From Pseudomonadota bacterium (GTDB taxonomy: Bacteria; Desulfobacterota; Desulfovibrionia; Desulfovibrionales; Desulfovibrionaceae), in assembly GCA_018822065.1 (NCBI GenBank), contig JAHJKV010000464.1, positions 1-6,435 on the forward strand: a stretch of DNA of 6,435 nt, in the 5' to 3' direction. Each line of letters opens with the position of its first letter. Position 1 is the first letter of the stretch. This document shows positions 1 to 5,009 of the stretch, piece after piece. The translations under genes and the position numbers were made by a program. The notes under the pieces are model-generated. The model worked only from the letters and a program-made list of their open reading frames with translations. It was not told the origin of the DNA and did no database searches.

Positions 1-1294
1 AATTCCCGCCGAGATACCGGTCAAAGAGCTGAGAAAGGTCGGGAGAAATCCAGGTCGGCATATGCACACCGTTGGTAATGGCTCCGATGGGCACGTCCTC
101 CACTGGGAACTGTGGCCAGACCTTGCGCCACATTTTCCGGGAGACCTGACCATGCAACACGCTGACGCCGTTGCAGAACCGGGACAAGCGCAGGGCGAGA
201 ACGGTCATGCAAAAAGGTTCGCTCATGTTTCTGGGGTCTTCTCGGCCCAGGGCCAGAAACACGGGCCAGGCCAAACCAAGATCACGCGCATATTGGTCAA
301 AATAAGGCAGGAGAAGCTCGGGTGGAAAACGGTCATTACCAGCGGGTACCGGGGTATGCGTGGTGAAGACCGAGGAGGACGCCACCACTTCGAGGGCCGC
401 CTCATAGCTGAGCCCTTCGCGCATCAAGACCCTGATACGCTCAAGCCCCGCAAAGGCCGAATGTCCCTCATTCATGTGGATGACCCGGGGCGCAAGCCCC
501 AGGGCCGACAGGGTACGTATGCCTCCGACGCCCAGTAGATATTCCTGCTTGAGACGCATCTCTAGATCGCCGCCGTAGAGTCGGTCTGTAATGGTCCGCA
601 AATGAGCTGGATTTTCGGGAAGATTGCAGTCCATAAGATAGAGAGGGATACGTCCCACCTGCACATGCCAGACCTTCACGATCAGGGTTTCGTCACGAAG
701 GGTCAGTTCGAACCGGACCTCGCTTCCGTCCTCACTGCGGGCCGGTCGCATGGGCAATTGGTCAAAATCGTGGTTGGGATAACGCTCCTGTTGCCAGCCG
801 TCCGGGGTCATATACTGACGGAAGAACCCTTCCTTATAGCTCAACCCAATGGCGACCAGAGGAAGGTTCAGGTCCGAGGCGGATTTGAGGTGATCGCCAG
901 CGAGAATACCGAGGCCGCCGGAATAAATGGGGAGCCCCGGCGTGAGGCCGTATTCGAAGGAAAGATAGGCGATGGCCGGACCGGATCCATTTCCGGCAAA
1001 ATTCATGGAGTTCCCTTTCCGGGCAAGATAGTGCTTCAAACTGCTGTGCACCTCTTTCATGCGTTGCAGGAAGAACTCGTCGCGGGCGAATTGCGCCAGA
1101 ACGGACTGGGGAAGTCGGTTCAGAAAAAGTACAGGATTCTCCTGGCTTTCGCGCCACAGGGAGTAATCGATGTCCCGAAAGATGCTGGCAATTGCCGGAT
1201 TCCAGGCATACCAGAGATTGTACGCCAAATCCCACAAGGGTATCAGTTTTTCGGGCAGCTTGGGAACAACGCTATATCTACGAAGTGGTTGCAT
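1..1294 (-). CDS. glgP: Alpha-glucan (glycogen/maltodextrin) phosphorylase, N-terminal part, cut by window edge
   Basis: This GT35 enzyme uses phosphate to release glucose-1-phosphate from glycogen or maltodextrins in the cytoplasm. The frame stays open from the ATG at 1294 to the window edge, giving 431 complete codons. Residues about 13-92 match the DUF3417 domain that opens bacterial 'short' phosphorylases (LAYNLWYAWNP, then a NPV motif). The catalytic core begins near residue 108 with LSFEYGLTPGLPIYSGGLG and AGDHLKSASDL, followed by GGDLEMRLKQEYLLG, MNEGHSAF (274-281), THTPVPAGND (312-321), NGVSVLHGQVSR (375-386) and ITNGVH (406-411). The PLP-binding lysine lies in the missing C-terminal half, so activity cannot be judged. 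GGAG sits 5 nt before the ATG and supports this start. It is transcribed away from dut. The family is certain; the glycogen versus maltodextrin preference is not resolvable. Confidence 0.95.
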   Translation of the reverse strand, partial: MQPLRRYSVVPKLPEKLIPLWDLAYNLWYAWNPAIASIFRDIDYSLWRESQENPVLFLNRLPQSVLAQFARDEFFLQRMKEVHSSLKHYLARKGNSMNFAGNGSGPAIAYLSFEYGLTPGLPIYSGGLGILAGDHLKSASDLNLPLVAIGLSYKEGFFRQYMTPDGWQQERYPNHDFDQLPMRPARSEDGSEVRFELTLRDETLIVKVWHVQVGRIPLYLMDCNLPENPAHLRTITDRLYGGDLEMRLKQEYLLGVGGIRTLSALGLAPRVIHMNEGHSAFAGLERIRVLMREGLSYEAALEVVASSSVFTTHTPVPAGNDRFPPELLLPYFDQYARDLGLAWPVFLALGREDPRNMSEPFCMTVLALRLSRFCNGVSVLHGQVSRKMWRKVWPQFPVEDVPIGAITNGVHMPTWISPDLSQLFDRYLGGN

Positions 1295-1316
1295 GAATTC
1301 TCCATATAAATTTGAT

Positions 1317-1332
1317 TCGGACACCTGTCCGA
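1317..1332. promoter_or_regulatory. Inverted repeat (7-2-7) upstream of glgP, possible operator
   Basis: TCGGACA and TGTCCGA are perfect reverse complements separated by CC, forming a 16-bp dyad that ends 22 bp before the glgP start codon. In RNA it could also form a 6-bp stem with a 4-nt loop in the glgP leader. Its position just downstream of a weak glgP promoter candidate would suit a repressor site. No known regulator motif is recognised, so the role is inferred. Confidence 0.4.
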
Positions 1333-1339
1333 CAGAAAC

Positions 1340-1368
1340 ACATTAGCCCTATCAAAACCAAAGGGCAA
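1340..1368 (-). promoter_or_regulatory. Weak candidate promoter for glgP
   Basis: Reading the minus strand, TTGCCC (plus 1363-1368) is followed after 17 nt by TAATGT (plus 1340-1345). The spacing is ideal but only 4 of 6 and 3 of 6 bases match the sigma-70 hexamers. Transcription would start near 1333, at the edge of the 1317-1332 dyad, leaving a leader of about 40 nt that contains the GGAG ribosome site. This is a position-based guess only. Confidence 0.22.
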
Positions 1369-1420
1369 GGGCGTGACTGCAGCTTGATCTTTTGCACCGC
1401 AGGACTCCGGCCATCCAGGA

Positions 1421-1449
1421 TTGACACCGAAATCAATTCGGTCCATGAA
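1421..1449 (+). promoter_or_regulatory. Candidate sigma-70 promoter for dut-argD
   Basis: A perfect TTGACA at 1421-1426 is followed after 17 nt by CATGAA at 1444-1449, which matches only 3 of 6 bases of the -10 consensus. It lies 33-62 bp before the dut ATG and is the best promoter-like sequence on the plus strand in this gap. The weak -10 could mean activator dependence or that the match is chance. Confidence 0.4.
1426..1442. promoter_or_regulatory. Inverted repeat in the dut promoter spacer, possible operator
   Basis: ACCGAA and TTCGGT form perfect 6-bp arms around a 5-nt centre (ATCAA). The dyad fills the spacer between the candidate -35 and -10 elements of the dut promoter, where a bound protein would block RNA polymerase. 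Its sequence is unrelated to the 1317-1332 dyad. Function is inferred from position only. Confidence 0.35.
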
Positions 1450-1482
1450 GTTCCAATACAAAATAAAAAGGGAATTTCTCTG

Positions 1483-1950
1483 ATGAGCTACGATTGTTCA
1501 GTTGAAGTCAAGGTCAAATACCTGCACAAGGTCTGGAAGGAAAACCAATTGGAGTATGCAACAACTACTTCAGCCGGTCTTGACCTCCGGGCCTGCTTCG
1601 ACGAGGAGTCCATCGAAATCGAGCCCGGGGACCGGGCAAAGATATCCGCAGGCCTGTCCATCGAGATCTGCCAGCCCGGCATTGCAGGTTTTGTCTTTTC
1701 AAGAAGCGGCCTGGGGGCCAAGGACGGTCTGACCGTAGCCCAGGGCGTAGGGGTCATCGACCCGGATTATCGCGGCCCCATCATCGTTTTTCTCCTCAAT
1801 ACCTCCAATGAGCGACGACGAATCAGGCGCGGTCAACGCATCGCGCAACTGGTGTTTCAGCCCTACCACCATGCCCAGATCATCCCAGTTGCCGAACTGA
1901 CGGATACGGATCGTGGCGCAGGCGGTTTTGGGCACACGGGCAAGCTCTAA
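1483..1950 (+). CDS. dut: Deoxyuridine 5'-triphosphate nucleotidohydrolase (dUTPase), trimeric type
   Basis: It hydrolyses dUTP to dUMP and pyrophosphate, keeping uracil out of DNA and supplying dUMP for thymidylate synthesis. The 155-residue length is normal for the homotrimeric family. All five motifs are present in order: AGLDLRA (31-37), SRSGLGAK (73-80), GVGVIDPDYRG (88-98, with the catalytic Asp at 93), RRGQRIAQLV (115-124) and the C-terminal RGAGGFGHTG (144-153). Two positions are slightly unusual: His151 where Ser is common in motif 5, and Pro99 where an acidic residue often follows DYRG. The frame is open upstream to a TTG at 1312, but the ATG at 1483 is preferred because AAGGGA lies 9 nt upstream and the protein then has the family's usual N-terminus. 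argD follows after 15 nt. Confidence 0.95.
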   Translation: MSYDCSVEVKVKYLHKVWKENQLEYATTTSAGLDLRACFDEESIEIEPGDRAKISAGLSIEICQPGIAGFVFSRSGLGAKDGLTVAQGVGVIDPDYRGPIIVFLLNTSNERRRIRRGQRIAQLVFQPYHHAQIIPVAELTDTDRGAGGFGHTGKL

Positions 1951-1965
1951 CCACGAGGAATTACA

Positions 1966-3171
1966 ATGCATACATACGATTCTTTGAAAGCACGGGAGCA
2001 AAAACTCCTGATGCAGACCTATGGACGTTACCCCTTGGCCATCCAAAAAGCAGAAGGGAGCCGGCTCACGGACTTTGAAGGCCGTGAATACGTCGACCTG
2101 CTCGCAGGCATAGCTGTGGCCAATCTGGGTCACGGCCGGCCGGAACTGGCCGAGGCCATGGCCGAGCAGGCCCTGAAACTGGTTCACGTTTCCAACCTCT
2201 TTTATCAGGAAGAGCAACTCGACCTGGCGGAAAAACTCCTGGCCACCTGCCTAGCTGACCGGGTGTTCTTCTGTAACTCCGGGGCGGAGGCCAACGAGGG
2301 CGCCATCAAGCTTGCCCGTCGCTACACCCAGATCGTCAAGAAAAAGAAAGCCTACGAAATTCTTACCCTGCAAGGATCTTTTCATGGCCGCACCCTGGCC
2401 ACCGTGGCAGCCACAGGTCAGGGCGGCAGACTGGTCGAAGGGTTTGACCCATTACCAGCCGGATTCACCACCGTGCCTTTTGGAGACGCCAAGGCCCTTG
2501 AAGCCTCAGTTTCCGAGATCACCTGCGCGGTGATGATCGAGATGGTGCAGGGAGAGGGTGGCGTGCGTCCCCTGTCTCAGGACTACCTGGAAGCCATCAA
2601 GGACATCTGCCATCACTATGGCCTGCTGCTCATCGTAGACGAGATACAGACCGGCCTGGGCCGCACCGGCAGGTTCTGGGCTCATGAGCACTACGGCCTG
2701 AAACCGGACATCTTCACCTCGGCCAAGGGACTTGCCAACGGCCTGCCCATGGGAGCGATCCTGGCCACCGAAGAAGTTTCCCGCGGATTCGAGCCCGGTT
2801 GTCATGCCACCACCTTTGGCGGTGGCGGCGTTCTCTCCGTTGTGGCGTCCCGGACCATTGACATTCTGCTGGACGAGAAACTCTCTGAGCGCGCCGAACG
2901 CGTCGGCTCCCTGGCCCGTGCCCGGTTCCGGGGGATCATGGCCGCACATCCGACCAAGGTTGCCGAGGTGCGCGGCCTGGGTCTGATGATCGGCATTGAG
3001 CTCACCTCTCCTGGCAAAAAAGTCTGGGAAGCTCTGCTGCACAAGGGATTTATTCTCAACCTCACCCAAGAACGGGTCCTTCGCCTGCTCCCGCCCCTGA
3101 CCATAGCGGAAGAGGATATCGAGGCATTCGCTTGTATCCTGGACGAGGTGCTGACCAGTTGGAACGCCTGA
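1966..3171 (+). CDS. argD: Acetylornithine aminotransferase (PLP-dependent, class III)
   Basis: It interconverts N-acetylglutamate 5-semialdehyde and N2-acetylornithine with glutamate as amino donor, the fourth step of arginine synthesis, in the cytoplasm. Some family members also serve lysine synthesis as succinyl-diaminopimelate aminotransferase. The 401-residue length is typical. Visible motifs are NSGAEANE (104-111, phosphate binding), FHGRT (139-143), QGEGG (195-199), the VDE motif with Asp225 facing the PLP pyridine nitrogen, and SAKG with Lys254 as the Schiff-base lysine. The usual TFGGNPLA loop reads TFGGGGVL (283-290), which keeps the Thr but replaces Asn-Pro. GAGGAA lies 5 nt before the ATG. 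It directly follows dut, probably on one transcript, and no other arg gene is in view. A related omega-aminotransferase is the alternative, but length and motifs favour ArgD. Confidence 0.92.
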   Translation: MHTYDSLKAREQKLLMQTYGRYPLAIQKAEGSRLTDFEGREYVDLLAGIAVANLGHGRPELAEAMAEQALKLVHVSNLFYQEEQLDLAEKLLATCLADRVFFCNSGAEANEGAIKLARRYTQIVKKKKAYEILTLQGSFHGRTLATVAATGQGGRLVEGFDPLPAGFTTVPFGDAKALEASVSEITCAVMIEMVQGEGGVRPLSQDYLEAIKDICHHYGLLLIVDEIQTGLGRTGRFWAHEHYGLKPDIFTSAKGLANGLPMGAILATEEVSRGFEPGCHATTFGGGGVLSVVASRTIDILLDEKLSERAERVGSLARARFRGIMAAHPTKVAEVRGLGLMIGIELTSPGKKVWEALLHKGFILNLTQERVLRLLPPLTIAEEDIEAFACILDEVLTSWNA

Positions 3172-3187
3172 CCCCTTTCATGACTAA

Positions 3188-3232
3188 AACTCCCCGGAGA
3201 CCTTGGGATTGACCATGTCCCTCCGGGGAGTT
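3188..3232. repeat. 12-bp perfect inverted repeat with 21-nt loop after argD (terminator-like or operator)
   Basis: AACTCCCCGGAG (3188-3199) and CTCCGGGGAGTT (3221-3232) are perfect reverse complements. In RNA they would form a GC-rich 12-bp stem. On the plus strand the stem is followed by ACATTAAT, with no U-run, so it is a poor intrinsic terminator for argD. Read on the minus strand it is followed by TTTT, but no minus-strand gene needs it. Each arm is itself nearly palindromic, and the arm centres are 33 bp apart, about three helical turns, which also suits a pair of protein-binding half sites. It may act as an argD terminator aided by Rho, as an mRNA 3'-end stabiliser, or as an operator. 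Confidence 0.55.
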
Positions 3233-3237
3233 ACATT
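3209..3237 (+). promoter_or_regulatory. Candidate promoter for the 66-aa gene/prmA operon, embedded in the inverted repeat
   Basis: TTGACC (3209-3214, 5 of 6 matches) and TACATT (3232-3237, 4 of 6) are 17 nt apart. The -35 lies in the loop of the 12-bp inverted repeat and its right arm fills the spacer. Alternative AT-rich -10 sequences follow at 3237-3245 but at longer spacing. Transcription would begin about 25 nt before the 66-codon gene. Confidence 0.35.
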
Positions 3238-3269
3238 AATATAAGAGAAACAAACCATGAGAGGTCAGC

Positions 3270-3470
3270 ATGCCCATCGAACCCTTGGAAACTGAAAACC
3301 GCATCCAGGCCTCACGAGATGCAGCAGAATCGAAGCATGTAAATGCCGACCCATTGCCGACCGCCAACGAAATCGCTGCCAAGACCCAGGAAAACCTCAA
3401 CGATACGCACAAGACCATGGTGCAATCCGGCGCATCCAGCAAGGGTTCCATTATCAACGACCTCGCCTAG
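3270..3470 (+). CDS. Small hydrophilic protein of unknown function (66 aa)
   Basis: I do not recognise this protein. It has 66 residues and is polar throughout, rich in Ala, Asn, Glu, Ser and Thr, with no Phe, Tyr, Trp or Cys. It has no signal peptide or membrane segment. The central part (about residues 33-50) could be helical, while the ends look flexible. The N-terminus reads MPIEPLETENRIQ and the C-terminus ends SSKGSIINDLA. Coding is supported by GAGAGGT 4 nt before the ATG, by a promoter-like sequence just upstream, and by its position 31 nt before prmA on the same strand in a tightly packed cluster. A small soluble, perhaps partly disordered, cytoplasmic protein is all that can be inferred. 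It could also be a spurious frame. Confidence 0.65.
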   Translation: MPIEPLETENRIQASRDAAESKHVNADPLPTANEIAAKTQENLNDTHKTMVQSGASSKGSIINDLA

Positions 3471-3501
3471 GGGCGCTATCAGGCCCTGACCACCACACGA
3501 C

Positions 3502-4359
3502 ATGCCATCAATCTTTGCGATCGAGTTCACTTTGCCCGATTCAAGCGGCGAGGAAGCCTCCCCCTTTCTCAGCGAATACGCCCCCCAGGGATGGGAAGAG
3601 GTGAACGGCGCGGTGTCCACCGTCTACCGCGTGCACTTTCCGGAACGCGATTCCGCAGGCGAATTTGGTCGCAGCGTAATGGCCCGATGGCCCGGAATAT
3701 CCGTCATCGTCCGTGAAAAGGAAAAAGAAGACTGGGCCATGTCCTGGAAGGATTTCTTCGTGCCCGTCTCCTGCGGCGAACGTTTCGAGATTCTCCCCCC
3801 CTGGCTGTCCGACCAGGCAGATCCGAATCTGACCCCCATCGTCATCGAACCCAAAGTGGCCTTTGGCACTGGTCACCACCCGACCACGGCCCTCTGTCTG
3901 GAATGTATCGCCGCCCTGCACAACACCGACGGCGTGGAGGGCATGCGTTTTCTCGACTTGGGCACCGGTTCCGGCATCCTTGCCATCGGCCTGGCCCTGC
4001 TTGGTTTGAACGGCCTCGGCCTGGATATCGACCCGGATGCCATCCCATGTGCTGTGGAAAACGGCCAAGTCAATGGGGTAAGCAAAAATGTTTCTTTTGC
4101 CGTCGGCACCATGGATTGTCTCCAGCCAGGTGAACTCTTCCACGTCATCGTGGCCAACATCCTTTCCGGCCCGCTCATTGAACTGGCACCGAGCATCCTC
4201 CCCCACCTTGAACCAGGCGGACTGCTCATTCTCTCCGGCATACTGGCCGACCAGGCGGAACGTGTTGCCCAGGCCTATGTGCACCTTGGCCTGGCCGAGC
4301 CCGAAATTCTCATCCGGGGCGAATGGTCTGCCCTGCGTTTCTCCGAGGTCGGGCTATGA
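3502..4359 (+). CDS. prmA: Ribosomal protein L11 methyltransferase
   Basis: This S-adenosylmethionine-dependent enzyme trimethylates amino groups of ribosomal protein L11 in the cytoplasm. The 285-residue length is close to the family norm. A substrate-recognition N-terminal domain (about 1-75) is followed by a linker with DWAMSWKDFF (77-86), then the SAM domain. That domain shows the PrmA signature AFGTGHHPTT (120-129), motif I LDLGTGSGILAIG (151-163), DIDPDA (175-180) and VANILSGPL (217-225). The usual signature is GTGTHPTT, so His125 is a small variation. An in-frame TGA four codons upstream makes ATG 3502 the first possible start. No clear Shine-Dalgarno precedes it, which suggests coupling to the 66-codon gene that ends 31 nt earlier. 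Its stop overlaps the next start by 4 nt (ATGA). Confidence 0.94.
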   Translation: MPSIFAIEFTLPDSSGEEASPFLSEYAPQGWEEVNGAVSTVYRVHFPERDSAGEFGRSVMARWPGISVIVREKEKEDWAMSWKDFFVPVSCGERFEILPPWLSDQADPNLTPIVIEPKVAFGTGHHPTTALCLECIAALHNTDGVEGMRFLDLGTGSGILAIGLALLGLNGLGLDIDPDAIPCAVENGQVNGVSKNVSFAVGTMDCLQPGELFHVIVANILSGPLIELAPSILPHLEPGGLLILSGILADQAERVAQAYVHLGLAEPEILIRGEWSALRFSEVGL

Positions 4360-5009
4360 AAACCGTCACCCGGCTGCAACGACTCTATGAGGCCATGCTT
4401 GAAGCTCTGGGCCCCAGTCACTGGTGGCCCGGCGATACTCCCTTCGAAATCGCCGTAGGAGCCATTCTGACCCAGAATACCAACTGGAAAAATGTGGAAT
4501 CTGCCATCCAGAATCTCAAACAAGACAATGCCCTTGACCCCGCCGCCATCCTGGACATGCCCCCTGACCATCTGGGAGAACTCATCAGGCCCAGCGGCTA
4601 TTTCCGCATGAAGGCAAACAAACTCAAAAATCTAGCGATTTTTCTCAGAGATGAAGCAGACATGGTCATCGAAAACCTCCGCGACCGCGACCCTCAGGAA
4701 CTCAGGGCCAAAATCCTGACCATCAATGGAGTCGGCCCGGAAACCGCAGACTCCATCCTGAACTACGCCTTGGAAATGCCCGTGTTTGTGGTCGACACTT
4801 ACACCGGGCGGATAATGCAACGCCACGGCCTGATCAGCGAAGATTGCAGCTATCACGAACTCCAGAACCTATTCACGGATAACCTGGAACCCGACCCCGC
4901 CCTGTTCAATGAATTTCACGCCTTAATCGTGCGCACGGCAAAAGACTGGTGCAAAAAGACCTCCCCCCGATGCGAAAGCTGCCACCTGGCCTACGACCTG
5001 GAGAACTAG
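4356..5009 (+). CDS. HhH-GPD DNA glycosylase, endonuclease III superfamily, MagIII-like (probable alkyl-purine glycosylase)
   Basis: This 217-residue protein is a base-excision repair glycosylase. It resembles Helicobacter pylori MagIII, a 3-methyladenine glycosylase, as I recall that sequence: WWPGDTPFE (23-31), ILTQNT (37-42), the RPSGYF segment (78-83), hairpin GVGPETADSILNYA (125-138) and VVDTYT (145-150) with catalytic Asp147. At the position of the catalytic lyase Lys of endonuclease III it has Glu129, so a monofunctional glycosylase without AP-lyase activity is predicted. The C-terminus carries Cys199-x6-Cys206-x2-Cys209 as in the family's [4Fe-4S] motif, but the fourth cysteine (x5 later) is replaced by Leu215 just before the stop. 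His210 is a possible substitute ligand. ATG 4356 overlaps the prmA stop and has GAGGT 6 nt upstream, so the longer frame from 4323 is not preferred. It could alternatively act on other damaged or mismatched bases. Confidence 0.85.
   Translation: MKTVTRLQRLYEAMLEALGPSHWWPGDTPFEIAVGAILTQNTNWKNVESAIQNLKQDNALDPAAILDMPPDHLGELIRPSGYFRMKANKLKNLAIFLRDEADMVIENLRDRDPQELRAKILTINGVGPETADSILNYALEMPVFVVDTYTGRIMQRHGLISEDCSYHELQNLFTDNLEPDPALFNEFHALIVRTAKDWCKKTSPRCESCHLAYDLEN
5000..5003 (+). promoter_or_regulatory. Ribosome binding site deciding the GTG start of envC
   Basis: GGAG ends 5 nt before GTG 5009, inside the last codons of the glycosylase gene. It favours GTG 5009 over in-frame upstream starts at 4949 (GTG) and 4970 (ATG), neither of which yields as compact a signal peptide. 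Confidence 0.7.

Noticed and set aside
62..538. A 158-codon plus-strand open frame near the window start
   Set aside because: It is also a shadow of glgP, with no family resemblance and no convincing ribosome site.
602..1309. A 235-codon plus-strand open frame across the glgP region
   Set aside because: It is antisense to glgP, whose minus-strand reading matches phosphorylase motifs over its full length; the plus-strand product resembles no family.
1312..1482. A 57-residue N-terminal extension of dut starting at a TTG
   Set aside because: No ribosome site precedes the TTG, the extension matches nothing in dUTPases, and it would cover the promoter-like region; ATG 1483 has AAGGGA upstream.
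3180..3212. A 10-codon frame after argD that could be a leader peptide
   Set aside because: It lacks a ribosome site, carries no run of regulatory codons, and its overlap with the inverted repeat is easily chance.
3479..3489. TCAGGCCCTGA palindrome before prmA
   Set aside because: The arms are only 5 bp with a single central base, too short to support a structure or site.
3541..4284. A 247-codon minus-strand open frame inside prmA
   Set aside because: It is the antisense of a clearly recognised prmA; long shadow frames are expected at this GC content.
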